Shown: positions 17,113 to 26,791 of the stretch, in pieces
How positions within the stretch are numbered: position 1 is the stretch's first letter
Layout: every line of letters begins with the position of its first letter
From: Advenella kashmirensis W13003
Lineage (GTDB): Bacteria > Pseudomonadota > Gammaproteobacteria > Burkholderiales > Burkholderiaceae_B
DNA length: 64,000 bases
Assembly: GCF_000506985.1 (NCBI RefSeq)
Contig: NZ_KI650979.1
Location: 496,001 to 560,000, forward strand
Reading direction: 5' to 3'
Notes under the pieces: generated by a model
What the model was told of the DNA's origin: nothing
Database searches by the model: none
The model's input: only the letters and a program-made list of their open reading frames with translations
Made by a program: the position numbers and the translations under genes

Positions 17113-18117
17113 CTATTGAATTTTCAGATCAAGTTTCTTGGCAATATTATCCCAGGTTTTCAGATCTTCGCTGATAAGCTGGTTGAATGCCTCCGGGCTG
17201 TTTCCACCCGGCTCAATGCCCAATGAACTAAACGTTTCTGCCACTTGTGGATCCGCCAGCGCTTTTTTTACGTGTTCGTTCAGTTTCTGGATGATGGCGG
17301 GATCCGTACCGGCGCGGGCCAGCAAGCCATACCAGGGGTGAATTGCAAATCCGGGAAAACCTTGTTCTGCGATGGTCGGCACCTCTGGCAGCAGCTTGGA
17401 GCGCTCGGCCGTCGGAACCGCCAGCACTTTGATTTTTTTATCTTTTACCAAAGGCAACGCAACCGTTGTATCCAGGAAAACAGCATGAATCCGTCCTGAC
17501 AGCAGGTCCTGAATGGCCGGTGCGGCGCCCTTATAGGGGGTATGCTCCAGCGTGATCCCTGCACGGTCTTTGAACATCTCCATCGCCAGGTGTCCGGAAG
17601 ATCCGTTGCCCGATGATCCGTAGAAATACTTGGACGGGTTCGCTTTGACCAGTTCGATGAACTCGGTCAGATTGTTTGCCGGCAATTTTTCATTGACCAC
17701 CAACAGATGGGAAATATATCCAACGACGGAGACGCCGGTAAAGTCTTTTGTCATGTCAAAAGGGAAATCCGAACGCAGCGCGGGCGTGGTCACGGCCTGA
17801 ATGGACGGAAACGCCAGGGTATAACCGTCCGCGGGCGCATTATGCACTTCGCTCAACGCAATCACCCCGGTACCACCCGGTTTGTTGATCACAACGACCG
17901 TCTGCCCAAGACTCTCGCTCATTGGCCGGGAAATCGCCCGGGCCATCAGGTCTGTCGGGCCACCTGGAGCGAAGGGGACGACAATTTTGATCGGTTTCTT
18001 GGGATAACCGGCAGCGTCTGGGGTTGCTGCGAATACGCCTGATGTGAATGGCAGCGCGGCCATTGCAGTCACCCCATACGCCAGGATTGCTCTTCTTCTC
18101 TTGTTAACGTGCGTCAT
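17113..18117 (-). CDS. Bug-type periplasmic solute receptor
   Basis: A 334-residue receptor. The leader begins MTHVNKRRRAILAYG and runs through a hydrophobic core to GVFAAT; the three arginines make Tat export conceivable, unlike the other receptors here. Bug motifs: YPKKPIKIVVPFAPGG, ADGYTLAFP and TPYKGAAPAIQD. First gene of a leftward pair with the 2-hydroxyacid dehydrogenase. GGAGAGA precedes the start. Confidence 0.92.
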   Translation of the reverse strand: MTHVNKRRRAILAYGVTAMAALPFTSGVFAATPDAAGYPKKPIKIVVPFAPGGPTDLMARAISRPMSESLGQTVVVINKPGGTGVIALSEVHNAPADGYTLAFPSIQAVTTPALRSDFPFDMTKDFTGVSVVGYISHLLVVNEKLPANNLTEFIELVKANPSKYFYGSSGNGSSGHLAMEMFKDRAGITLEHTPYKGAAPAIQDLLSGRIHAVFLDTTVALPLVKDKKIKVLAVPTAERSKLLPEVPTIAEQGFPGFAIHPWYGLLARAGTDPAIIQKLNEHVKKALADPQVAETFSSLGIEPGGNSPEAFNQLISEDLKTWDNIAKKLDLKIQ

Positions 18118-18247
18118 AATGGTCTCTCCTTGTTGTTGTCATCTTGTCATTGCAAGAGAATTCTACTCGCCAACTATTGAGCAATCACGACCGCAATTCC
18201 ACTGGATGGAATGAGAGCAAACGAATAACACGTACGCTAAGCTACCT

Positions 18248-19099
18248 CTACTTCAACTCAAACCCCAAATTATTCAGCGCTTCAACCAGCCTGTCACGGC
18301 CCGCCAGTGATTCCGGCCCGCGTAACCGGTTCAACGAATGCAGATCCCAGGGCCCACTGTTTTTCATTGCCTGCATTGTATAGAAGTCGCTCATTGTTGC
18401 GTTATAGTTCTGCGCGGCGGCCTCAAGTGCAGACGCGTCATACACTTCCCTGTGCAAAACGGCCGACTGCGACAAACGAGGCTTGACCACAGCCGGTTTC
18501 AGCGGATCCGGATAGCCGACACACATTCCAAAAGTGGCAAAGGCATATTCCGGCAGTCCCAGTTCTTTGGCGACTTGCTCCGGTTGGTTACGCATGCCTC
18601 CAATATAAACAACACCCAGTCCCATCGATTCGGCAGCCACCGCTGCATTCTGTGCCGCAAGTGCCGAGTCGATGGTCGCGACCAAAAAGGCCTCCAGATA
18701 GGTCAGGCCTGCATGCGCCACACCATGTTTGACACCCAGGGTCTTCAGTCGTGACAGATCCGCTACCCATACCAGAAACAGTGGGCAGCGCCGGATATGC
18801 TCCTGGTTACCCGCCATTTGCGATAAACGCTCCTTGCGAGCCGGATCCTGAACAGCTACCACGCTCCAGGTCTGGAGATTGGATGACGTCGACGCAGACT
18901 GCGCTGCGGCAACCAGCAATTCAAGCGTATCGGGCTTGAGCGCTTCATCAGAATAGGCCCGTACCGACCGATGATTGAGCATGGTCTCAATGGTCGCATT
19001 TAACTCTTCCGGGACGATCGGCGCGTGCTGATAACGTGCCTGCAACAAATCTTGCGGTGCGTTGGAACGCGGGGCTTGGGTCAACGGCTCTGTATTCAT
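18248..19099 (-). CDS. Nitroreductase/NADPH:flavin oxidoreductase family protein
   Basis: A 283-residue FMN-dependent oxidoreductase of the NfsA/Frp type. FMN-binding landmarks: HRSVRAYSDEAL (about 43-54), SASTSSNLQTWSVVAV (about 68-83) and MGLGVVYIGGMRNQP (about 168-182). Such enzymes reduce nitro compounds, quinones or free flavin with NADPH. It is flanked by gaps on both sides and is probably monocistronic. Physiological substrate unknown. Confidence 0.9.
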   Translation of the reverse strand: MNTEPLTQAPRSNAPQDLLQARYQHAPIVPEELNATIETMLNHRSVRAYSDEALKPDTLELLVAAAQSASTSSNLQTWSVVAVQDPARKERLSQMAGNQEHIRRCPLFLVWVADLSRLKTLGVKHGVAHAGLTYLEAFLVATIDSALAAQNAAVAAESMGLGVVYIGGMRNQPEQVAKELGLPEYAFATFGMCVGYPDPLKPAVVKPRLSQSAVLHREVYDASALEAAAQNYNATMSDFYTMQAMKNSGPWDLHSLNRLRGPESLAGRDRLVEALNNLGFELK

Positions 19100-19274
19100 T
19101 GGTTATTCAACTCCGGATCGGGCAAAAAAAGCGTCATGGCCAGGAAGTCTTCCTTTGACATTTGACAAGACACGTCATTCTAAATGATATCGCTCACGCA
19201 TTCGCTGTCTTGATCACAATCGTAATCACTACAGCGGCACGGCGTATTCCGCGATCTATCGGATAGCAAAAATT

Positions 19275-20870
19275 TCAGCGTTGCAAATCAACCGCCTGTG
19301 ACCGCAGCTGCGCATCATTGCGCAAGACCGCTTTGGCAATTTTATGCGTGGGCGTCAGAGGCAATGATTCAAGCAAGACAATATACCGCGGCAATTTGGC
19401 AGCAGCCAACCGCTCTGTGCACCAGGCAGCCACGTCTGATTCAGTCAGCTCTGACGCGGGCCTGGCAACGACCGCCACAAATATGTCGTCCTCTCCCAGC
19501 TCCGAAGGCACCGCCAGGGCGGCAACCTGAAAAACGTTGGGATGTTCGGCAATCACCATTTCTATTTCTGCTGCAGCAATGTTTTCGCCACGCCGCCGAA
19601 TAATGTCTTTTTTGCGTGATATATGGAAATAAAACCCGTCAGCATCGCGACGCACCAGGTCCCCGGTCTTGAACCAGCCCGCTTCAAATGCCTGTTCCGT
19701 CTGCTCCGGGTCCCGAAAATATCCCTGCATCACAATGGGCGACTTGATCCAAAGCTCGCCTGTCTGGCCGGCTTCAACATCGTTGCCGTCATCGTCGACG
19801 ATCCTGCACTGTGCCCATGGCCGGCCCGGATCGGGATGAATACCGATGATTCCCATACTGCCTGCCTTATCGGGCCCGTCGTAGGGATTGCACGTGACAC
19901 CTGGTACCTCGGTCATGCCAAATCCTGAAAACAGCCGTGATATGCCAAATTCATTCCTGAATATCGTGGCCGCCTTCTTGCGTACGCCATACGCGATGCG
20001 AAGACAGTGATCGGCACGATATTCGGTACGATCCCGCACGCACAGGATAGATCCGATCGCTTCGATGATGTTGACAATAGTGGCCCGCCTGGTCGCCGCA
20101 ACGTCCCAGAAACGCGAGGCTGAGAAACGCGGTTCGATAATCATGCTCGCCCCGGCAGCCAGCACGCCGCCCAGGGAATAGAATAAGGCGTTGATGTGAA
20201 AGAACGGCAGGATAATCATCACCCGGTCTTCGGCTTGCATGTGCAAGCGCGCGACGTTGGCCTCCCCGGCAAGCAACAGGTTCTCCTGACTGTGCATGAC
20301 GCCCTTTGGAAATCCTGTCGTTCCCGAGGTGTAGATAATCACGCCTGTATCGCTGGCGCTCACTGTATCCGTGATGATAGCGGCTGGCACGTCCTCGATG
20401 GCTTGCATGACCGAATCCTGGGAAAAAGCATCGGACTGCCCCCAGCACAATGTCCATGGCCTGCGAGTGAAATCCTGTGTTGCCTCTTCAACGAGACTCA
20501 GCAAGTCGATATGCGCGATGACGCCTTTCACGTCCGCGTGGCCCAAAGCGTAATTCAGTTCACGAACACGATGCTCAGGGTTCACTGGCACCATGATTGC
20601 CCCCAATCGTGCCAAAGCGAACAGGGCGAGTAAATGAACGAGATCATTTGGTCCCATAACGGCGACCCTGTCCCCGTGACCAATGCCACGCGCCGACAAA
20701 GCATTTGCAAACCGCTCATACCGCGCGCCAAATTCCCGCCAGGTCAGTGATTCCTGGGCGAGGACGAGAAAAACATCATCTTGCCTGACCTCGCAGCGGC
20801 TCTGAAACGCATCATGCAGTGTTCCATTATGAGGGCGATATTGGCGCAACACATCAATCGGACTTTTCAT
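19275..20870 (-). CDS. AMP-dependent acyl-CoA synthetase/ligase
   Basis: A 531-residue adenylate-forming enzyme that activates a carboxylic acid with ATP and CoA. The P-loop-like motif IIYTSGTTGFPKG lies at about 178-190, the hinge region GWFKTGDLVRRDADG at about 396-410, RKKDIIRRRGENI follows, and the C-terminal catalytic lysine is in THKIAKAVL (about 512-520). The overall layout resembles CaiC-like carnitine/crotonobetaine-CoA ligases, but the substrate is uncertain. Divergent from a Bug receptor gene across a 138-base promoter region; the receptor may supply the acid. Confidence 0.9.
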   Translation of the reverse strand: MKSPIDVLRQYRPHNGTLHDAFQSRCEVRQDDVFLVLAQESLTWREFGARYERFANALSARGIGHGDRVAVMGPNDLVHLLALFALARLGAIMVPVNPEHRVRELNYALGHADVKGVIAHIDLLSLVEEATQDFTRRPWTLCWGQSDAFSQDSVMQAIEDVPAAIITDTVSASDTGVIIYTSGTTGFPKGVMHSQENLLLAGEANVARLHMQAEDRVMIILPFFHINALFYSLGGVLAAGASMIIEPRFSASRFWDVAATRRATIVNIIEAIGSILCVRDRTEYRADHCLRIAYGVRKKAATIFRNEFGISRLFSGFGMTEVPGVTCNPYDGPDKAGSMGIIGIHPDPGRPWAQCRIVDDDGNDVEAGQTGELWIKSPIVMQGYFRDPEQTEQAFEAGWFKTGDLVRRDADGFYFHISRKKDIIRRRGENIAAAEIEMVIAEHPNVFQVAALAVPSELGEDDIFVAVVARPASELTESDVAAWCTERLAAAKLPRYIVLLESLPLTPTHKIAKAVLRNDAQLRSQAVDLQR

Positions 20871-20914
20871 TGACGCGAACCTTGTAATAGGTGATGATGC
20901 TGAGTTTACTTTAA

Positions 20915-20944
20915 ATACACATTAGTGCACAATAGTATACACAT
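20915..20944. promoter_or_regulatory. ATACACAT direct repeat in the ligase/Bug divergent promoter
   Basis: ATACACAT occurs at 20915-20922 and 20937-20944 (22-bp spacing, two helical turns), around a GTGCAC palindrome at about 20925-20930. It is the only notable pattern in the 138 bases between the divergent genes. No local regulator gene is assigned to it. Confidence 0.25.
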
Positions 20945-21008
20945 GGATTCGGAAAGTATGGGCACATAACAACTAACAGCAGCATCTACCATCCAATGGA
21001 GAGAGACA

Positions 21009-21983
21009 ATGAAAAACCTGATTCGAGCTGTCGTTTTCGGGACAGCCTTGGCCGCCACTTCCGCCTTCGCGGCGCCTGCTGACTCCTATCCCAATAAACC
21101 CATTCGAATTATCGTTCCGTTTGCCGCGGGCGGCGGAGGCGATTTTATCGTCCGGGCCTGGTCCGATAAGTTCGCAGCCGAGGTCGGACAACCCGTCATT
21201 GTGGATAATCGCGGCGGGGGCAACACGGTCATCGGAACAGAAGCCGTTTCCACCGCAGCGCCAGACGGCTACACCCTGCTCATTGTCAGTCCGAGTTTTG
21301 CTACCAATCCGACACTTTTGCCAAAGCTGCCGTATAAAACGCCCGACGACTTCACACCAGTAGGGCTGGTTATTACATATGCGATGGGACTGGCCGCACG
21401 CTCGTCACTCGATGCCAATAACATACAAGAACTGTTATCTTTAGCCAAAAAGACCCCAACCCGGTTCACCATTGCGACCTCTGGAAAGGGCTCGGCCAGT
21501 CATTTGGCAGCAGAGCTGTTGCGGGATGCAACCGGTTTGAACCTGCTGAATGTGCCCTATCGCGGAGCGGGTCCGGCTCTTCTGGATGTCGCCAGCGGAC
21601 ATGTCGATATGTCGTTCACGGGCCTGTCACAAATCAAGGCACAACTCGATACCAAACGCGTCAAACTGCTCGGTACTTCAGGCAAGCAGAGGCTGAAGTC
21701 GGCACCCGACACACCGACTATTGCCGAACAGGGAATAAAAAACTTCGAGGCGCTGGTCTGGTGGGGAATACTGGCGCCGGCGGGCACGCCACCCGACATC
21801 GTGCAAAAAATCAATCATGCGTTAAAAGAAAGCCTGGCGGATCCCGAAGTCACACAGCGCCTTGCCGTCATTGATGGCGAAGTACAGGTGTCGACACCGG
21901 AAGCATTCGGCGAACTGATTAAAAGCGAGATTGTTCGCTGGAGAGGCCTGCTTGCTGACGACGCAACAACGACCAGCCAGTAA
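21009..21983 (+). CDS. Bug-type periplasmic solute receptor
   Basis: A 324-residue receptor with signal peptide MKNLIRAVVFGTALAATSAF ending near FAAP, then YPNKPIRIIVPFAAGGGGD, PDGYTLLIV and VPYRGAGPALLD. A GGAGAGAG ribosome site precedes the ATG. Divergent from the acyl-CoA ligase, and followed by about 170 bases without a convincing gene before the PhoD-like gene. Ligand unknown. Confidence 0.93.
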   Translation: MKNLIRAVVFGTALAATSAFAAPADSYPNKPIRIIVPFAAGGGGDFIVRAWSDKFAAEVGQPVIVDNRGGGNTVIGTEAVSTAAPDGYTLLIVSPSFATNPTLLPKLPYKTPDDFTPVGLVITYAMGLAARSSLDANNIQELLSLAKKTPTRFTIATSGKGSASHLAAELLRDATGLNLLNVPYRGAGPALLDVASGHVDMSFTGLSQIKAQLDTKRVKLLGTSGKQRLKSAPDTPTIAEQGIKNFEALVWWGILAPAGTPPDIVQKINHALKESLADPEVTQRLAVIDGEVQVSTPEAFGELIKSEIVRWRGLLADDATTTSQ

Positions 21984-22152
21984 AACATCACGTCTTTGCT
22001 TTTGCCGCGCAAGCGGCAATATGTTTCATTCGAATACGATAGACGCATTGCGGCACCGGGACACACCAACAGGCGCAAAGCATACCGGAGTGGCCTGTTA
22101 TACTGGATCGGTTTATTTCATATCAGATCCTTAATAGATCGCTCCACTTCGA

Positions 22153-24138
22153 TTGATTCCAAATACCACCGCTCATTCCCTGCCGCCTGTGCTGGCCGGT
22201 CCTATCCTGCGCCGTCTGGAGCCGACCCGTCTGGTTCTATGGCTGGTCGGCAGCGCCCCACTGGATCTGACGCTCCTGCTCGCGCCCGCCGGCGAAGCAT
22301 CGCGAAGAATGCCGCTTGATGCGACACGTTGTCGCCGTGTTCCTGTCGGTCGCCATGCCTGTTTGCATATGATCGATATAACGCTGACCGAGCCGCTTCC
22401 ACAAGACACGGTGATTGGTTATGACCTGATCGCCACACTTGATGATGGTACCGAATCGAATATTGCACAGTGGGCACCTCACCTATTGCATGCAGGAACA
22501 GACCGACCCAGCATGGTATTGCGAAGTCGCGCCGATAATATTTTGTTCGGCTCGTGCCGCAAGCCGCATCACCCTTCGCTTGATGGATTGGCGCGGGCTG
22601 ACGCCCTCCTGGCAGATCACATAGCAGATGCCGACATGCGGCCCGCCATGCTGATGCTGTGCGGCGATCAAGTCTACGCAGACGATGTGGCCGGCCCCAT
22701 GCTGGCCGCAATCCATGCCCTGATTGAACGCCTCGGCCTTTACGGCGAACATCTGGAAGGCGCTGTGGTTGCAGACAGTCAGGCGCTGTACGCCCATTCT
22801 GCAAGCTATTATCACCGTGAAGAATTGCTGCCGGCATTCAAATCCAACGAAGCACTGCGCGAGCGTTTCTTTGGCGGCGTGGAAAAACCGATATTCACAA
22901 CATCCAGTGCGCATAATCATCTGGTGACGCTGGCCGAAGTGATGGCAATGTATCTGCTGGTCTGGTCGCCGGTCCCCTGGCAGCTCATTTCCGAGCCCTT
23001 CATGCCGGCACTCGATGCCGATCACGTCCGTCAATGGAATCGCGAAAAGGAAAGCCTGGATGGGTTTTGTCGTGATTTACCCCAGGCAGCACGGCAGCTC
23101 GCGCATGTGCAAACGCTCATGATTTTTGATGATCACGATATTACCGACGACTGGAATTTGTCCGCCAAATGGGCGAGTACCGCGTATGAGCATCCGTTTT
23201 CCAGACGCATCGTAGGCAACGCATTGATCGCTTACATGCTTTGCCAGGGATGGGGAAACCGGCCCGATGTTTTCAGCGCAGTGCTCGAGGACGTGACTAC
23301 ACTGACAGCGACAACCGACGACGCAGACCGGCTCCAGGCGCAAGCACAGGATACGCTGATCAGCAAGCTGCTGTCTTTCAGTCAATGGGATTACGTGTTG
23401 CGAACGCAGCCGACTGTGATTGTTCTGGACACTCGTACACGTCGCTGGCGCAACCGACGCTTGCCCAATCGACCCTCAGGGCTGATGGATTGGGAATCGC
23501 TGACCGACTTGCAGCATGAATTGCTTGATGAAACGGCTGCCGTGATTGTCTCACCAACTCCCATGTTTGGCGTCAAATTGATTGAGGTGGTACAACGGAT
23601 ATGCACCTACACCGGTCATGCCCTGACGGTGGACGCAGAAAACTGGATGGCGCACCGCGGGGCGGCCAGCGTCATGCTCAATATTTTTCTACATTCCCGC
23701 ACGCCCGGCAACTATGTTGTGCTGTCGGGCGACGTACATTATTCATTCGCTTACGATGTGCAAGTGCGCGACCAGGATCGCACGCCACATATCTGGCAAA
23801 TCACCAGCAGCGGTATCAAAAATGAATTCCCGCCACGGCTGCTCGATTGGCTGGACCGCCTGAACCGCTGGCTTTACGCCCCGCGCTCTCCGTTGAACTG
23901 GTTCACACAGCGTCGGCACTTGCAAATCCACCCGCGATTGCCCGAACACCGCCGCAGCGGCGAACGCTTATGGAACAGTGCCGGCATCGGTCAGGTATGG
24001 CTCGACGCACAAGGCCGCCCGGCCCGCGTCGTGCAACACAATGCAGATGGTCGACCGTCTACCCGGTTTCTTGCGCCCGATCATGGCGCATCCGACGCGG
24101 TAGCCGAACAAACAAAGGCCGGCGACCAGGGACGGTAG
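22153..24138 (+). CDS. PhoD-like metallophosphatase (alkaline phosphatase D family)
   Basis: A 661-residue PhoD-type phosphoesterase. Metal and active-site motifs: FGSCRKP (about 131-137), LCGDQVYADD (about 168-177), IFDDHDITDDWN (about 323-334) and LSGDVHYSFAYD (about 523-534). No signal peptide is evident, so unlike Bacillus PhoD it may be cytoplasmic. The start is TTG at 22153 since a stop lies 16 bases upstream and the next ATG (about residue 54) would remove the conserved N-terminal beta domain. It abuts the converging Bug gene without spacing. The phosphodiester substrate is unknown. Confidence 0.87.
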   Translation: MIPNTTAHSLPPVLAGPILRRLEPTRLVLWLVGSAPLDLTLLLAPAGEASRRMPLDATRCRRVPVGRHACLHMIDITLTEPLPQDTVIGYDLIATLDDGTESNIAQWAPHLLHAGTDRPSMVLRSRADNILFGSCRKPHHPSLDGLARADALLADHIADADMRPAMLMLCGDQVYADDVAGPMLAAIHALIERLGLYGEHLEGAVVADSQALYAHSASYYHREELLPAFKSNEALRERFFGGVEKPIFTTSSAHNHLVTLAEVMAMYLLVWSPVPWQLISEPFMPALDADHVRQWNREKESLDGFCRDLPQAARQLAHVQTLMIFDDHDITDDWNLSAKWASTAYEHPFSRRIVGNALIAYMLCQGWGNRPDVFSAVLEDVTTLTATTDDADRLQAQAQDTLISKLLSFSQWDYVLRTQPTVIVLDTRTRRWRNRRLPNRPSGLMDWESLTDLQHELLDETAAVIVSPTPMFGVKLIEVVQRICTYTGHALTVDAENWMAHRGAASVMLNIFLHSRTPGNYVVLSGDVHYSFAYDVQVRDQDRTPHIWQITSSGIKNEFPPRLLDWLDRLNRWLYAPRSPLNWFTQRRHLQIHPRLPEHRRSGERLWNSAGIGQVWLDAQGRPARVVQHNADGRPSTRFLAPDHGASDAVAEQTKAGDQGR

Positions 24139-25149
24139 TCAATCGAGCTGTAAATTCAGGCCTTTGAGCACTTTGCCCCACTTTTCAGACTCCTCTTCTA
24201 CAAAGGATGCCAATTGCTCAGGCGTACTGACCGCGGGCTCGGCTCCCATTGCCATCAGGCGGGCGCGAATGTCTTCTTGCTTCAGAATATCCGAGATTTT
24301 TTCGTTCAATAATTGAACAATGCCCGTTGGGGTGCCGGCCGGTGCAAAGAAGCCGTACCATGCACTGGCTGCGTATCCCGGCACACCTGACTCTGCGATC
24401 GTGGGCACATCAGGCAGCGCCTGGGAACGTTTGGGATTGGCCACCGCAATCGCCCGAAGCTTTCCTTCTTTCACATACGGCAGCGCCGTCGCCATATCAA
24501 ACGTCAACCCGATGCGTCCGGCCAGCAAGTCCGGGATTGCAGGCGCCAGCCCCTTATATGGCACATGTTGTATATCAATGCCGGCCATGGATTTGAGCAG
24601 CTCGCCTGCCAGATGCTGGGAAGCGCCCATACCCCCGGAACCGTAACTCAGTTGCCCCGGATGCTGTTTGGCGTATTCAATAAGCTCCCCGGTCGAATGG
24701 ATCGGCAGCGATGGATTCATGACAAGCAGCAATGTCCCCGTGGCCGCAAGGGTAATGGGTGCAAAATCCTTTTTGGGATCGTACGGCATATGCTTGTAGA
24801 TAAACGGGTTGCTGGCGTTGGTACCGATAGAGCCCATCAGCAAGGTGTATCCGTCAGGCTTACTGCGCGCCACTTCGGTGGCACCAATGTTGCCGCCGGC
24901 ACCGGTCTTATTTTCAACAATCACTTTCCAGCCAGCGTCTTTTGACAGGCGCTCCGCGACCAGCCGCGCCACGATATCGGTCAAGCCTCCGGCACCAAAT
25001 GGCACGACGATCTTTATCGGACGTGTCGGATAGTCCGCTGCGAACGACGACTGGGCTCCGGCAATGACACCTGAAATACCAATGAGCAAAAATGCAACGA
25101 ACCGGAATATCCGCTGCAATGCAGTTATTTTGAACTGTGATTCCTTCAT
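24139..25149 (-). CDS. Bug-type periplasmic solute receptor
   Basis: A 336-residue receptor with a long leader (hydrophobic about 15-35, cleavage near SSFAAD), then YPTRPIKIVVPFGAGG, PDGYTLLMG and VPYKGLAPAIPD. The start follows GGAG with seven-base spacing. It lies 104 bases downstream of the FAD-dependent oxidoreductase on the same strand, a likely operon under the divergent IclR regulator. Its stop codon is immediately next to that of the converging PhoD-like gene. Confidence 0.93.
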   Translation of the reverse strand: MKESQFKITALQRIFRFVAFLLIGISGVIAGAQSSFAADYPTRPIKIVVPFGAGGLTDIVARLVAERLSKDAGWKVIVENKTGAGGNIGATEVARSKPDGYTLLMGSIGTNASNPFIYKHMPYDPKKDFAPITLAATGTLLLVMNPSLPIHSTGELIEYAKQHPGQLSYGSGGMGASQHLAGELLKSMAGIDIQHVPYKGLAPAIPDLLAGRIGLTFDMATALPYVKEGKLRAIAVANPKRSQALPDVPTIAESGVPGYAASAWYGFFAPAGTPTGIVQLLNEKISDILKQEDIRARLMAMGAEPAVSTPEQLASFVEEESEKWGKVLKGLNLQLD

Positions 25150-25253
25150 GATCTGACTCCGTCTTTAATTGTTATGAGATCTGCAAATTTAAATCTGTGT
25201 TTAACCCGGAAGAAGCTCACACAGGCAAAGCTATCGTCTTTTGTCAGGACGCG

Positions 25254-26666
25254 TTAGTGTGTACCGTCAAGAATCGCGCCATCGCCTGCCAGCGCCTGGC
25301 GCAACTGCTCTATATCCACGGACCGAAAATCCGGCTTTGCCGCCTGCCCTTTATCCGCCAGTACAAGTGAGGCGGCGGTGGCTACGGCCTGGCCCATTGC
25401 CATACAAGGTCCCATAACGCGCACCGAACCATGCGCAGGACGATCCGCAGACAGGCAGCGACCTGCAACAGCCAGGTTTTCCAGTCCTTTGGGCAACAGA
25501 CAGCCTATCGGGATGTCGTAAGAACCGCCTCCTTCAACCGGAATACGCAATTGACCAATGCCGTCCTGATGAATGTCCACATGATGGCTGCCCTTTCCGA
25601 TTCCATCTTTTCTTTTTCGGGCCGATAGCACATCTTCCTGAGTGAGCATCTCATCGCAGGCAATGCGCCGCGTCTCTCTTATGCCAATACGCTGGGCCAA
25701 ACCCGACAAAACCGCGTGCTCGAAACCAGGTACCCGACTGCGCATGAAATTCGTGCAAGTTTCGATTTGCTTGCTTAATGGTTCCAGCACGGCGCTCAAC
25801 TCGCCCGTACGAGTAGCGTCAACATTGGCCACCCGTGTCGTGTTCAGGCATACCTCGCGTTTTTGCGTTGAGGTCGGCTGGATCATGATGAGCGCAGTTG
25901 GGTACATTTCTCCTGCTTCTATTGCATTTGCCATAAGCGGGCCGTCTCCTTTCAGAAAAACAGTAGGATGCCCCTGTTTGCAAACTTCCTTAACAATTTC
26001 CTGATCGGTTCGTCCTCCCCGGATCGCATCGCTTTCCCCCAGTGCAAAGTGCTCCGGCTCATGCGACAGAAAATCGAGCAGGCGATCGGTGTCTACATTT
26101 GCAAGACGAAACATCAGGGATAAGGGTTGATACTGGCCCTGATCACCACTGAGATATGAAGCGCCGGCCATGGCTGCAATATCACCATCTCCCGAAGCAT
26201 CGATAAACAGAGATGCAATCACTCGCGTACGCCCCTGTTTGTTCAGAATATGCACGGACTGCACATGGCCGTCGGCATGCTCAACATCGTAGGCAAACGT
26301 ATGAAGCAATAATCGCACACCATGGCGCCCAAGGAGATTTGCGACAGCCAGCTTCATGATTTCCGGATCATAGCAAACGTAATGGATCAGACGCCAATCG
26401 TTCAGCGGACCAATATAGCCTTCCAGTCGCTGACACTCCTGCAGCAGTTCTGTAATAAAGCCACCCACAACCCATTCGCCCAGGCCATTGAGTGCGCCGT
26501 CGATCGCCATACCGGTCAGCAACTCGCCCCCTGGCATGGCGCCGGATTCAACCAAAGTCACATTCAATCCTTTACGGGCGGCAGTCACTGCCGCGGCCAC
26601 TCCTGCAGCGCCCGCGCCAACCACAAGCACATCTGTTTCCAGCGTTTGTATTTCATCGGTTCTCAT
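25254..26666 (-). CDS. FAD-dependent oxidoreductase (FAD_oxidored family)
   Basis: A 470-residue flavoprotein. The N-terminal dinucleotide-binding motif is VLVVGAGAAGVAAAVTAARK (about 13-32), followed by the glycine-rich PGGELLTGM, and a second FAD motif FIDASGDGDIAAMAGA near 155-170 that is typical of the PF12831 group. The C-terminal AVAGRCLSADRPAHGSVR also fits. It is likely to act on a small organic acid or cyclic compound delivered by the downstream Bug receptor. ATG 26666 is preferred to the adjacent GTG at 26669. Probably controlled by the divergent IclR protein. Confidence 0.87.
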   Translation of the reverse strand: MRTDEIQTLETDVLVVGAGAAGVAAAVTAARKGLNVTLVESGAMPGGELLTGMAIDGALNGLGEWVVGGFITELLQECQRLEGYIGPLNDWRLIHYVCYDPEIMKLAVANLLGRHGVRLLLHTFAYDVEHADGHVQSVHILNKQGRTRVIASLFIDASGDGDIAAMAGASYLSGDQGQYQPLSLMFRLANVDTDRLLDFLSHEPEHFALGESDAIRGGRTDQEIVKEVCKQGHPTVFLKGDGPLMANAIEAGEMYPTALIMIQPTSTQKREVCLNTTRVANVDATRTGELSAVLEPLSKQIETCTNFMRSRVPGFEHAVLSGLAQRIGIRETRRIACDEMLTQEDVLSARKRKDGIGKGSHHVDIHQDGIGQLRIPVEGGGSYDIPIGCLLPKGLENLAVAGRCLSADRPAHGSVRVMGPCMAMGQAVATAASLVLADKGQAAKPDFRSVDIEQLRQALAGDGAILDGTH

Positions 26667-26680
26667 CACATGTCCCGTTG

Positions 26681-26788
26681 TTCATATAGTGAAAATTTAT
26701 TTATACATATTTATTTTGATGAGATTGATTATGTATTCATACGCGTCAAATAAGAATACTATTCCAATTACAATGTCCATATAATGAA
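26681..26788. promoter_or_regulatory. Paired IclR operator-like dyads in flavoprotein/IclR divergent promoter
   Basis: TTCA-TATAG-TGAA (26681-26693) lies just upstream of the flavoprotein start, and TCCA-TATAA-TGAA (26776-26788) just upstream of the IclR start. They share the 13-bp layout and ATATA core. One copy overlaps each start region, suggesting reciprocal control by the IclR regulator. Confidence 0.5.
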
Positions 26789-26791
26789 CAA